Positions 1 through 31,573 are shown, counted from the first letter of the stretch. The stretch is 64,000 bases of DNA from Eleginops maclovinus (GCF_036324505.1 NC_086365.1:7622655-7686654), one strand, 5' to 3'. The notes: generated from the letters alone by a model not told the origin. Made by a program: numbers and translations.

Positions 1-21
1 CTGTTCTTTTTTTTCCTCCAG

Positions 22-1531
22 TTTTTCATCGTTCTATTGATCATCCTCTTGGCAGAACTTATCCTCCTCATCCTGTTCTTCATCTACACTGACCAGGTAA
101 GACTCCCATGAAAGAACATATGTATTTAACAAATCATCTCATGCTGTGGGTGAGCGTGACCACCTCTTTATCTCTGTTTGCCCAGGTGAGTGAAAATGCC
201 AGACGGGACCTGAAAGAAGGCCTGGTGTTGTACAACACTGATAACAACGCTGGCCTGAGGGATGCATGGAACACCATACAGGGAGAGGTATACTATTTAC
301 CATTGCCATTTCTTTAATTTCTTTGTAACTGAATAATTTGCATTGCTTAAAGTTTGATCTTTCAAATGACAAACTAGACTATGACTTGTTTTTCTTTATG
401 TGCAACAATGATTTGTCATTTTTACACTATGGCTTTTTTATGCCATTGAATTGTAATTGATATAGTATTTATTTATTCCTTCCCTCCTGCCTGTGCACCA
501 GTGGCGGTGTTGTGGTGTGAACAACCACAACGACTGGTACACTGCCCTGCATGATAACGGGGTTCCTGACCGCTGCTGCCAACAGGTTTACCAGGGCTGT
601 GGACGCAATGCCTCCAATACCTTCTGGACACGGGTCAGTGTGTTTATGTGTGTCTACAAAGTCCTTGAAGTTGTGATAAAGTTGTGTAGTTGTGCGTTTT
701 TGTCATTTAACTAGCAACTGTCATTCTAACTGGACAGCAACCATTGATGATTGCTATTATTACACTTGTTATTATTATTGCTTCTTCTGGTTGAAGTTTG
801 ATTCAGTTGTTGGGTGTGCATTGCAACATGCATGTCCAAATCTAATCACAGAAAATCCATCTTAAGACATCACTTTATCCACAAGTAAGGACAAGAAAGA
901 AGACAAGAATAGTTTTAAAACAGTTTCAATGTTTTATTTTACTTTTGACAAACAAGGTATTCATTGAACATAAGCAAAAACATATTATTGTCTGAAATAT
1001 GTAAAAAAGTCACAGTGTGTTTGCTTTAAACTTGATACTTTTTCTGATTAGCCATTTGTTTTTTATTCCTAAACGCTGTGGATGTGGGTTTTCAGGGTTG
1101 CTATGAGAAGGTGGAGCAGTGGCTGGATGATAACAAACACCTTCTGGGAACAATCGCCATGTGTTTGTTGGTTATACAGGTAGGCAGATCTTTGTCGAAG
1201 GCTGCAAACGGCACTTGTGTTTTAGTATTGTAATAACATTAAACAGACATTAAATAGTATGTATGTTTTCATCGTAGTTTTTGTCGAAAACAATTAATAG
1301 GATAGTACATAGAAAACATTATTTTATGTCAAAAGTGTCTTAAAAAACACATACGATTGTGTGAAACATTTTTAATACATACTGTTTCATAGAAAAATAA
1401 AAAGTAGTAAAGTACAAATCTTTATTTTTCTCTTCTCAACACGTTTCTTCTTTTTCCAGCTCCTTGGTATGGCTTTCTCGATGACACTTTACCAGCAAAT
1501 CCACAGAGCCGGGAAGAAGTATGAAGCCTGA
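22..1531 (+). CDS. tspan9: Tetraspanin-9, C-terminal part (5 exons; 5' end outside window)
   Basis: Coding exons are 22-96, 186-287, 502-633, 1096-1179 and 1460-1531 (TGA 1529-1531). All join in phase 0 with AG/GT borders. The first exon encodes the third membrane helix (AELILLILFFIY). The next three encode the large extracellular loop, with the tetraspanin CCG motif (WRCCGVNNHNDWY), PDRCC and GCGRN. The last two encode helix 4 and a short cytoplasmic tail ending HRAGKKYEA. The segment GCYEKVEQWLDDNKHLLGT and the tail GMAFSMTLYQQIHRAGKKYEA's start resemble mammalian TSPAN9 (ending GKKYDA) far more than TSPAN4, so I choose tspan9. Tetraspanins are four-pass proteins that organise membrane microdomains with integrins and other partners. 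The N-terminus, helices 1-2 and promoter lie left of the window. Which teleost paralogue (a or b) this is cannot be told. Confidence 0.93.
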
Positions 1532-1855
1532 TCGTCCCAGAGTGTTAAAATTGGTTTCATGAAAGAGTTGTCACGTGTACCACTATAGCCTTACATCTCA
1601 CATTCTCTCTGTCTATTAAAGTAGTATTCCATGTGTTAGTTTTTAAAAATCATACTTTAATGCATGTTTTTATGTGTAGTATTTGCAAGTTGTCTCTGAC
1701 AATTCAACACAAGGAAAAAGACTGGGAAAAGGAAGTGGGGAGAATTTATTTGTATGGGTTGTTAAGCTATGCCTGTGAACACATATATGGTGTGTACATT
1801 CAGATAAAACAAGCATTGTGTACTAACATGTTCAATAAAAGCACTCTCACATTTG
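1532..1855 (+). other. tspan9: tspan9 3' UTR with AATAAA signal
   Basis: Non-coding sequence follows the TGA. A canonical AATAAA occurs at 1834-1839, so the transcript probably ends near 1850-1860. A second, near-identical copy of this polyadenylation region lies at 2124-2175. Confidence 0.6.
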
Positions 1856-1871
1856 TGATGTTTTTGATACT

Positions 1872-2110
1872 ACATTGAAACACGTTATATTATGTTGAAA
1901 AAAAGGTCATATGGTAAATTGAAAATACCAGAAAATTAACGTATATTATGTTCAAAAGGCATTGTATAGTATTTGGAAAGAATAGGAAGTATAACACGTC
2001 GGAAATATCCTAAAAAACGTGATAATATAGTATGTCAATAAAAAGTCACAGTATTGTTTGTCCAAATGATCAGGAAATGTCCAAGTATAGTTTGTCTGGA
2101 CAAATATATG
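1872..2110. repeat. Degenerate AT-rich tandem repeat
   Basis: Variants of a unit like TATTATGTTGAAAAAA followed by GTCATA/GGCATTGTATAG recur several times (for example near 1886, 1944 and 2020), with substitutions and indels. It looks like an eroded minisatellite of the kind common downstream of fish genes. Unit borders are vague. Confidence 0.4.
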
Positions 2111-2123
2111 ACGTATGTACATA

Positions 2124-2175
2124 GTGTACTAACACGTTCAATAAAAGCACTCTTCACAGATCTGATGTTTCTGAT
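2124..2175 (+). repeat. Second copy of the tspan9 polyadenylation region
   Basis: About 50 bp match 1818-1869 closely, including GTGTACTAAC, a one-base-different middle, TTCAATAAAAGCACTCT and GATGTTT. The copy carries its own AATAAA at 2140-2145. The two copies are 306 bp apart. It could act as an alternative distal poly(A) site for tspan9. Confidence 0.5.
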
Positions 2176-2697
2176 AATTCTCATTACTTTGGTTTTCTGG
2201 TGGTTTTAGTATCAGCCTCACCCTGACGGTCATACAGCAGCTCTGAGATTGCAAACAGATAAAAGCAGGGTGAGCATCAGGTCGTGTCACACATTAACAA
2301 AGGTCACATCATGCCGATCAATTACCTGTGTGATCACATTACTGGAAATATTTCTCCTGTTTGTGAAGTGATAATGACACTCCTGTAGTCGCTTAACAGC
2401 TGAATGAAGGCAGGCTTTGCACTTCATTAATGAAATAGAGATGGATGAATAGAGAGGCAGATTTTAACATGACATTTATCTAAAAACAGTAAAAGATTAT
2501 TCGCCATGGTCACATTCTTTGACAGGCAGCAAACACAACAACATCTTAGTCACAACATTTTGGGAAATACTTCTTTAAATGTTCCTAATGTCTTCAACAT
2601 GAGCCACAGCAAGCGGCTGGTTATCTTAGATGAGCAATACATTTAAAGTTTGGGAAAGCCCAAGTTATTTCCAAAAATGTCACTTGTTGTCTTATGG
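2176..2697. other. Interval between converging tspan9 and amdhd1 3' ends
   Basis: The two genes face each other tail to tail here. The stretch must contain the amdhd1 3' UTR on the minus strand, but I found no clear AATAAA for amdhd1 and no open frame or repeat I recognise. Confidence 0.4.
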
Positions 2698-3742
2698 TTA
2701 CAAGTCCATAGTTTTGTCATTATCAACCACAATGTTTCCCTTGATGACGACGTAGCGGATCAGCTCCTGATGTCCTCCCAGCTGGTAGATCAGATGCTCC
2801 CATCTGCAACACAATTTAATAGAAGATAATTCAGTTTTTTTCCAATAGATTTAATTTCATATGACCAAATGATTCCAAATCAATGCAACATTTTTTTATT
2901 ACACAGGACAAGTAAAACACACCTACATTTTCTAGATTTGGGTGCTGTTTCTTTTTTATATTAATATTTAATGAACATTAAGTATGTTTATATCTAACTT
3001 TACTATGTAGCAAACACACAGTGTCCCTATGCTCATAAATAATAAACAGGTGTGTGTAAATCTTGACTTTAGATGTACCGTGTGGTGTTGAGGACCAGCA
3101 GGTCTCCATGTTTGTCGACTTCCAGGGAGCCGTGTGTGTGGGAGCAACCGAGGGCGTAGGCTGCGTTGATGGTGGATGCAGCCAGAGCCTCAGGCATGGA
3201 CATCCTCATGTTGACACAGGCCAGGTGCATGACAATTGGCTGATGGAGGAGAAGAGGCAGAGAGAGGTCAACACAAAAAAACACAGCATAGAAGAGTTTT
3301 AACCATTATGCAACACTACTCACCATGGAGCAGCAGTAGGCGTTAGGGTTGAAGTCGCTGCCCAGGGCAACGATAACTCCAGCTTCCAACATGTCCCTGG
3401 CTCGAGGCTGGGGCAGCCTAAACACACACACACATTTGTCAAAAAAATTGAGTGTGGTTTTAACCATCTATATTTCAGGTCTCCTGACTAGGAAAACCTA
3501 CTTGGTAATAAAAACACTGATGAGATGAAAACCAAATACTAAATTTGCTAAAGTTTTTACTAAAGTATTTGAGTAAATATACTCAGTTATTTTCCAGCGC
3601 TGGTGATACAGTACCTTAGGATGTAAGCTGTCGTTGGCAGAAGGACGGCGGAGGTTCTCGCTGTTGCCATGGCATCGATCCCTGGTCTGTGACCTCCTCC
3701 AGGTGACTGATGGCTGAGGCTCCGAGCTCTGCACCCAACTGT

Positions 3743-3778
<36 letters not shown>

Positions 3779-6700
3779 TGATGAAAAAAATCATTATTTT
3801 AGTGCTCAAAACCTTGTGCAGTTTAAAGTTGAAAGAGAAAAACAAATCTCTATGTTCATATGTTATTCATCATTAAAGCAAGTTAATTAGACAAATGTGA
3901 CATTAAATAGATTCTATAATTGTCATGACCCAGAAATATCTTTGAAGTTTTGGTATGATGGTCTTGAGCTCAAAAAATGATTCACTATTTTCACATTTCC
4001 CCTTCTTTCTTACAGCATTGTATGTCAAACACATATACACAAATCACCAAAATGTTGACTTTACAACATAACTGAGAAAACAAATTCCATGAATATGTAG
4101 TTATGTTCATGGAATGTGAAATAAACTCTATAGATCACCAGACGTGAAGTCAAACAGTGGTTGAATCTGAGCTAATAAGCGGTTAAAATGTTACAAATGC
4201 TATTTAAACTATTTGTGGGTAGCATATTCAACTACAGTTTTACCAATAATAAAAAATACAAGATGTCTAAGATGGGAAGTTTCTCTTTCTTTATAGTGGC
4301 CAAAAGAGAAAAAAAAAAACCTCTGTGCTACCTGAGCAGAGTTCATGGGATGTAGTTCATCCCCATGGAAGTTGATGTTCAGGCCCATGTCTTTGCCGGC
4401 CTGCAGGATGCGGCGAGTGGAGCTCAGGTCGAACACTCCCTGCTCACAGAACACGTCGATGTTGTCCACTCTCAGAGTCCCTGCAGACATCTGCTCCTTC
4501 AGCTTCGGCAGCTGCACCTGCAGGATGTCCTCTGTGGCTTCCTCTACTGTTTTCCCTCTGAATTAAAGAGAGATAGTGTGAGCTGGAGAGAGTTATTGTC
4601 AGGTGAGGTGAAATGGGATGTTGATTGGCTTCTTCACTTGGGCACTGCATGGGCTCCACAGTAGGTTGAAGAGATGTTGATGGGCAGGGTGCGTCTGGCC
4701 TCCTCGATCACCTGCAGCATCTTCAGCTCCATCTGCAGATCCAGGCCGTAGCCGCTCTTACACTCCACCAGGGTGGTGCCCGCTCGCTGCATCCGGAGCA
4801 GCCTGCTGCTGAGGGAGGAGAACAGCTCAGAGGGGCCGGCAGCCCGAGTGTGCTGCACCGTGAAGTGGATCCCTCCGCCGGCCCGGTGCACGTCCATGTA
4901 GGAGGCGCCTGCCAGCTGCAAGAGTTATGAGCAGATCAGAATAGGTTATACGTTTTATACTCTATCCCAGGAGTAATTGGGATTTGTGACAGTTGCTCCA
5001 TTTTAAAATGAATGAATACAAGTTAAATACATTTGTTTAAAAATAATATAAGCAATAGAAATGAAGATAAAGTGTTTAGTAGATAAAAGGATCAAAAATA
5101 GAATAGAGTATTAAAAAACATAAAGAAAAAAATAAAATATACATCGTATTGAAAATGATAGACTGTCATGTTGTGATGAGTGACGGTGGTAGGCACGTCA
5201 TCTTAATTTCACCTCCAGGCCTAGTCAAAAACACATTGTTAAACATATTAAACACAAAGATTTACCTTCATTGCAAATTCATGCACCCTGTCACCAGCCC
5301 AGACTGGATGTGTGTGAGCGTCCACCAACCCTTGACAACATCAAAATACAAATCACACATGGCATGTATTTGTAGAGAAACTGCAAATATACCACTGCCC
5401 TGTTAAACTTAACATCTGTCATTTCCTTACAACTGTAAATAACAGATGCACTTTGCACCATGTGATTGTAAACTATTTCATATGGTGTTAAATCTCTTTT
5501 CTTTCTGATGAAATAAATATCGAGACTAACCCAGCTTGATCTGCTACTCATTTTTGTTAATTCAATTTATTTAAGTTGCATAAAATTGTACCAAAATATT
5601 GGATCTAAAACACCAGCTTCAAAGATATACCCTCCTTTTATACTTTTAAAGATACCAATTTTAAAACGTAAAATGTCTGACTTTTATTGGAACCCAAATG
5701 TATAAATTGGCAGAATCTTTTATATATTTTACTTATATCATTCTTTAGCAGGCCACAATGTTTGTATTACTCTTCTTACCTGACCCTAAAAGTTACTTAT
5801 TGTACAATTTATAATATTTTTGTACTATGAAACATATTAACTGCAATTTTCATTAAAAGAAACTGGAACATGTATGCTGCATATAATGCATATCCTCAAA
5901 ACTGTTGAAAAGACCCCTAAAAACTTGCATATTAATCTGCCCCGAGCTGATACTCACCAGGCAGGACACACATCCCGGTTGCATCAATGACCTTATCAAA
6001 GGTCGCTCCTGCATACTGCTCTCTGATGGTCTCTGCCGGCCCCACAGCTTTGATCAGCCCGTCACTGGATACAGAGTTTCTTTAATACCATCTTCAAGCA
6101 CAGCTTTAATCTGAACATGCACCAAGTACCAGAGGTGGGAAGTACATTTACTCAAGTACTGTACTTAAGTAGAATGTTTAGGTACTTGTACTTTTCTTGA
6201 TTATTCGATTTTATGCTACTTTATACTTCTACTACATTTCAGAAGCCGAAATTGTACTTTTTATGCCACTACATTTATCTGACGGCTTAAGTTACTTTAC
6301 TGATTCAGATGAACTAATAAAAAACAAGTACATTATTTAATACATGATGTATAATTATAGATCAACATATCAGCAGTGTTCTTTATTTAAAAGATGAACC
6401 CTCAGGCAAACATGGTGTTCTGCCCCACTAGTGGTAAGTTAGTTGTAACATAAAAAAAGTAATAGTTGTATAAAGCACATATATTCCCTCGCTATGGTAG
6501 CATGATCATAACCACAAGTCTATTTTTTTATTTAATAAAACTAAATTTAACAATATGTACATTGTGTTTGCATTTCCCTTTGTTGGTGTCATTTTGTACG
6601 TTTGTTCATTTGTATTAGTTTGCTATTCCTGATGTTTTATTGAGCTGTAAATAAAAAATAATTTCCTTAATGTAGAGTAAACTCTGTGATTAACATCTTT

Positions 6701-7131
6701 GTTAACATACATTAATAAAGTGAAATAAGATGAACGGTAATGGAAATGTTCCCCGAGATTTGAGCGATCCAACATTTTCGCCCCGGTGTAATAAGTCACT
6801 ACAGCTGGGTCGAGTGTGACGTTTTTTTAAACAATCAAACCTGCAGCTCAAATAGGGCTGTGCCGACACACAGTTTGCAGGTATTAATGGAAGTTACACA
6901 TGTGAGAATGTAGATTTGCTTCATTAACCTTTACAAGATTTAACAGGTGACCAACTCATGCTCGACATAGTAAGGAGAAACCTCAGATGCTTACCTTCCT
7001 ATCACTATGCTTCCATTTTCAAGCACACAAAAATTTGGCATCTCATGTTTAGTCATGAACTTCTCTCCGTTGTTGCAGATCAGAACCACCTGTTTGGCAT
7101 TTTTCACCAGAAGTCTGTAATTTCTGGACAT
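2698..7131 (-). CDS. amdhd1: Probable imidazolonepropionase (AMDHD1), with a one-base frameshift in exon 6
   Basis: Nine minus-strand coding exons: 7131-6995, 6064-5958, 5330-5266, 4915-4638, 4557-4332, 3738-3615, 3417-3324, 3239-3079 and 2803-2698 (stop TAA 2700-2698). The enzyme hydrolyses 4-imidazolone-5-propanoate to N-formimino-glutamate, the third step of histidine breakdown, in the cytosol. Metal ligands of the HutI/amidohydrolase family are visible: HTH in exon 3 (H87, H89), NFHGDELH in exon 5 (H260), GSDFNPN in exon 7 (D334). Allowing for one missing base the product is 432 aa, close to human (about 426). All exon phases agree except inside exon 6. There the frame ...SHLEEVTDQG must shift by one base at about 3680-3682 to continue ...IDAMATARTSAVLLPTTAYILR. 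Read literally, exon 6 ends in a TAA (3618-3616), before D334. This may be an assembly error in a short G run, an allele, or real decay. The start is the ATG at 7131, giving MSRNYRLLVKNAKQVVL as in the family. Confidence 0.93.
3745..3776. repeat. (CA)16 microsatellite abutting the amdhd1 exon 6 acceptor
   Basis: A pure CA run on the plus strand is a (TG)16 tract in the amdhd1 transcript. It ends a few bases before the CAG acceptor of exon 6 and takes the place of a normal polypyrimidine tract. Confidence 0.95.
6126..6310. repeat. Teleost interspersed repeat (AAGTACT-rich family), in amdhd1 intron 1
   Basis: The sequence starts AGAGGTGGGAAGTACATTTA, continues with ACTCAAGTACTGTACTTAAG and ends near TTACTGATTCAGAT. 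This consensus is scattered through many fish genomes. Relatives occur at 33605-33740, 34365-34420 and 38719-38790. I do not know its accepted class. Confidence 0.6.
6311..6994. other. Remainder of amdhd1 intron 1
   Basis: AT-rich intronic sequence with no open frame or repeat that I recognise. Confidence 0.4.
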
Positions 7132-7362
7132 GTTTAATTCCTTCAAAGTAGACGCTAAGCTTCAGAGTGACTGGCTTCAAACAAGTTGGGGAAAAGGCAA
7201 ATATTTGCAGAGTTTAAAGTGCACGGAGACAGGCGGTGCCTCTGTCACAGACATCACAGAAAACCCATAATAAATTACAGAAGGATTTACATAAGCTGCT
7301 TCTGTTACATTTCACATGCAAGAACCACAACAACCACGTTTAAGAAAGGTTACAATAATCAT

Positions 7363-7557
7363 TTTATTGTGTCCGTATTACAAAGTCACAACATAAAAAT
7401 TGCCTCACAAAGTAAAAAAAAAAAAAGGAATATTCAAAACTGCTTGAAAAATAACCTAATCCGCAGGCGTTCATTTGTTTCACATGGTGAAAACACAAAC
7501 ACACATCAACTTAACTATGAGGTACAATCACACAACAGGGCTGGGTCCTCTTCAACA
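7363..7557 (-). other. snrpf: snrpf 3' UTR
   Basis: Minus-strand sequence after the snrpf stop, with AATAAA on the minus strand at 7368-7363. The end of snrpf is therefore only about 230 bp from the amdhd1 start codon at 7131, and the amdhd1 promoter must lie in or near this short gap. Confidence 0.55.
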
Positions 7558-9321
<1,764 letters not shown>

Positions 9322-9460
9322 TTCTGTTCTACTTAATGCTGTCTGGGAATGAATAAATGTGATGATTGTTCGTCACCACACGTTTATACTTCGCACAGCT
9401 GAGAAGCACACGCTTTACCGCCAAACCGGAAATACAACGTTGTGACATCCGGGGACTCTT
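9322..9460 (-). promoter_or_regulatory. snrpf: snrpf 5' UTR and promoter region
   Basis: The region contains an ETS-type site ACCGGAAAT at about 9425-9433 and a second GGAT-type core near 9447-9453. ETS sites without TATA are usual for housekeeping promoters. The start site itself cannot be fixed from sequence. Confidence 0.4.
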
Positions 9461-9475
9461 CTTGATTTTACACAA

Positions 9476-9488
9476 TGCCCCCTGGTGG
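9476..9488 (-). promoter_or_regulatory. CTCF-like motif
   Basis: TGCCCCCTGGTGG on the plus strand is CCACCAGGGGGCA on the minus strand, a full match to the CTCF core. It sits just upstream of the snrpf promoter and before the ntn4 domain. Occupancy is inference. Confidence 0.45.
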
Positions 9489-9630
9489 TGGGAGGGGAAC
9501 ACTGGCGTATCAACAACTGAATGCTCTTTTCTGTGTGGTTTATTCTTTAAAATAATCAATTCAAAGTAATGTTGGTACTATTGCAGACAATACCATAGTT
9601 GACCGTTATAGTATTATGTATTTCATAATT

Positions 9631-9798
9631 AGATTACTGTTGCTATTGTATTTATGTATGGAAAGTGGACTGCTACTTGGAGAGGTCCCAGTTCACCTCC
9701 TAGGCCCTGCTGTGGTACCCTTGAGCAAGGCACCGGACACCTCCAATCCCCCCTCCCCATTGCTCCCCGGGCAGATTACTGTTGCTATTGTATTTATG
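9631..9798 (+). mobile_element. SINE fragment flanked by 26-bp direct repeats
   Basis: The 26 bases at 9631-9656 recur exactly at 9773-9798 (both start AGATTACTGTTGCTATTGTA). Between them lie 116 bp with TACCCTTGAGCAAGGCACC and TTGCTCCCCGGGC, a core seen in teleost tRNA-derived SINEs (V-SINE-like). The direct repeats look like a target-site duplication. The element seems 5'-truncated because I see no tRNA-like A and B boxes. The family name is uncertain. Confidence 0.65.
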
Positions 9799-12540
9799 GT
9801 GAGAGACGATGAGGACTTGGGTGACTCATGTTTAAAGTGAAAGACCAGGTGTGTTATTTCATATTGCATCATGATAAAATGCCCTAAAGGAAATTCTTTT
9901 AAAATGTGTCATATGATTGAATGAATGTTGGGTCCAAAGCAATGAAGTAAAACAATTAATCTTCTGATGTATATCAAGCGTCACTGGTAATATCACTCTC
10001 AGCCCTAAGCTGAACCTCTGTACTTGCAACAGCTGCTCTAGAATGTTTCACTTTAACATGAACCAATAGTTAATATATTAGTATTAAACTCAATAATGTC
10101 CTGACTTTCATGTCAGGGTGGTGCTGGCCCTCTGCAGTTATTTCTCTCCAGGCTCAAACTGTCTGAAGATTTCACTCGTTTTTCTCCATTGAGGCATTCA
10201 ACTGTTACTAAAGGATCCAACAAGTTCAAACCTGATACTTTGAATACAACTTACATCCGACTTCCAACGGTGAAGGGCTGGGTTTTTGTCAGAAAATTCC
10301 TCTGAAATTGCACTAAAGCTTTTTTTGGATGTTTCAAATACTTGTGCCCTTACATCATTTAGCCTATTTCTTTTCTCTCTCCTTTTGAGATGGCCTACGT
10401 GTCGGTCACTGTGTTAGTTATGGCATGATAACAAAGTGTGTGTGGTTGTATGTTGAGAGCAGGGGCAGAGCAGTGGTAAGGGGTGGCAATGGCCAAAAGA
10501 AGATCATAAAGAAACAATCGAAGGCCACAAAGAAACACAAGATTTTCACAAAGCGGATTAAATTGACCACAAAGAGAAGATCATTTACTATAAAGATGCA
10601 CAGAACAGCCAGTAAGAACCAAAACAGACTACATAAAGATGCAAAAACAGTAACAAAGTCATGAAAAACTTGCTCAAATAACCAAAAGATTATCACATTA
10701 GATGTAAAGCAACCACTAAGACTTGGTATTGTCGTTTGGAGGAAGACGGCTGTGTTACTGAGCAATTGGATCATTCCAGTCTGATACCAGATATCTCTTT
10801 GAAGTCTGCAGAGGAGAGCTAAGAATCAAAGATAAAACTGAAAGGGCCTGTGCGGTGGATGATCTGCAGGAAGTGTAAAGCATGGGACTCACAAACCTCC
10901 TCAGCTGTGTGCAAAATCCACTTTTGCTACAATGTTCAACTATGTCTGTATAAGCCTTATATAAAATGTATAGTTAATCAATAAAATGCAGTCTACAAAA
11001 TGTTTGGCTATTGCTTATATACTTATCTTTACAAATACTGTATCTCTTTTTCATCAGAAAGATGGATTAAACATCATCACATCAAACTCATTCATCTCAA
11101 CCATTGTTGCTTCTGTATTTGTGTGCAGGCATGTTAACATAATAACTGTATATCTACAAATGTTTATTTATTTTTTCTTTATAACTTCACTTGAAATTGT
11201 AGTGTTAATTTTGCATCAGAGTTCTTATTCATAAGTGTATTGCACATGAGAATGTACAAAAATAGGATTTACCATGTGGTTATTTTATAAAGACTATTTA
11301 TTTTTTGAGTAAGATAAAATGCTGCACCATAATATTGTGACTGAGATAAAGAATGTTTCAAGAGTTCAAATCTCCACAAAGAGTAGGAGCCTGAAGCAAG
11401 AGAGAGAGCAGGTGAGATACGTCGTTTCATTTGGCTCACTGCTTATTGGACTCGGGTCAGATGCACAGAAAGCAGGCCACGGTCCGATTACACAGCAGAC
11501 AGAGAAGCTAAAGCCATGCTGTGTTCACTGGAGCTTCAACCAAATGGGCCAGAGCGGAAAAAAGTTTTACAACATCCATGTTTTATTTTTACCATTACTG
11601 AGCACATGGGGGCACACTGCTGCCTGGATTGTTTCATATTGTTCATACAGGCTGGAACCCAAGCTAAAGTTGTATGACTATAATCGAAGATTGAAGTTTT
11701 AATATCAAAACCAGAAACAATATCATTTTTTATTTGTGAATGCCTTTTTCCTGCATCTCTCCATCTTTAGTGTGGCATTAAGCGGCTTTGTTAGGAGCAG
11801 ACAGCCTTGTTAGCAGAATTAAAAAGCTTGCAATATATTTGGCTTGCATATTTCACTGGTTTTCTATGGATACCAACAATGATGTCAACAAAGGCAGCAG
11901 CAGAGCAACCATTCGGTGTAATTTGAAGTGCGTCAGCGTCTGTGTGTGCGTCTGTCCATCCAAAGCCAATTAGTCAGAAATGTGGATATGAGGCTGAGCA
12001 CTCACTTACGCCCCACCTCAGCTTTTCATCTGGCGCCACGTGGTCAGCACAGGGGTCCCAAACCACGTCATATCATGAGCAACTGCTATTCATATGGTAC
12101 ATTTATTTAATAGTATGTTTTTATTAGTATCAATATATCCTATAACCTATAATATTTTAGTATTAATTTAACTAACGTCTTTTCCCCCCTGATTTCCTTA
12201 TGTTTATATATTATGAAATATATACATAGAGAAATTGTCATACTGCTACCACTTAGAAATTAAAATATTACTACGTTTTCTTTATTTGTAATGCGTAACA
12301 TGTGAGGAAAAATATTGTTTATACATACACCGAAATATAAGACGTATAGATAATATTAGTTGAATTTAACAAAAGGATGTTAATGCAGTGTTGATGCTAT
12401 AATAATTCTACTGTAGTATTTATACTTAAACTAACTTTCATTAAAACATCTGAACACTTTCAGATACTCAGACAGATACATTTAAAAGTGTGTCTACTGT
12501 TGGATGAAGCCAATTTTTCCATCATACACACCTTTAATCT
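9799..12540. other. Intergenic, snrpf to ntn4
   Basis: Mostly AT-rich single-copy-looking sequence with no convincing exon on either strand. Apart from the A-rich repeat at 10488-10670 I see no gene, RNA or element I can name. Upstream regulatory DNA for ntn4 may lie here. Confidence 0.4.
10488..10670. repeat. Degenerate A-rich tandem repeat (CCACAAAGA-type)
   Basis: Variants of CACAAAGA/CATAAAGA with AAACA spacers recur about every 20-25 bases. The pattern resembles the common fish repeat built on ACAAAGAGACACAAAACGAC, here heavily mutated. The basic open frame across it is a by-product. Confidence 0.4.
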
Positions 12541-13053
12541 TTATCTTGATGAACCCCTTCGAGAAGGCCCCCTGGAAGTTCCTCCTGGACCCTCCCGGTG
12601 TAAGGAGCAGGTTGTTTGCTCCATCCATGTGAGCGCTGCTGTAATGTTCCTTTAAATGAGGGGAAAATGTGGAGGAGAGGCGGAGCTGCTGCTGCTGCTG
12701 CTGTCACTACACCACTCTGCGCTCTCTCCTCAGAAATAGATCTGCGGGCAGAGCGGGCGCACACTGTGGGGAAATGAAACACACTGCAGGACCCGAAGCA
12801 CCCGTACTCTCCACACACACTGTACTCCAGCTCCTCTCTCTGCGGGACACCACGCACCGTCCAGGATCATGTTGTTTCTTCACGACTTATTATCGGCTTA
12901 TTGGATCGCAGCTGAGTGAAAGAGAAAGTCCACACTGGATTTGAACCCTATACGCACTACTTTTGCCACTGTGGATGAAATCTGTGCATACTTTGTCTGA
13001 ATAACTCCAGAGGATTCTTACATATTTCGGATTATTATTTTAAACATTTAGAT
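12541..13053 (+). other. ntn4: Probable ntn4 5' leader / promoter-proximal region
   Basis: This stretch is more GC-rich than its flanks and leads into the ntn4 start codon. It includes a (CTG)6 run at 12686-12703 and a possible 3' splice signal (CTCTCTCCTCAG) near 12730. The transcription start cannot be placed. Confidence 0.4.

Positions 13054-31573
<18,520 letters not shown>

Noticed and set aside
22..1531. Assignment to tspan4
   Set aside because: The tail GKKYEA and the GCYEKVEQWLDDNKH segment fit TSPAN9 better than TSPAN4.
4209..4331. Extension of amdhd1 exon 5 past the donor at 4331
   Set aside because: The frame stays open by chance into VAQRFFFFSFG, which is not family-like. The donor GTAGC at 4331 restores the conserved protein.
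10418..10774. 118-aa minus-strand frame and the 79-aa basic frame opposite
   Set aside because: Both run over a degenerate A-rich tandem repeat. Hydrophobic and lysine-rich composition follows from the base bias. No splice or family support.
12669..12944. 91-aa frame with a Cys run in the ntn4 leader
   Set aside because: The Cys run is a (CTG)6 repeat read in another frame. The real start of netrin-4 is the signal peptide at 13054.
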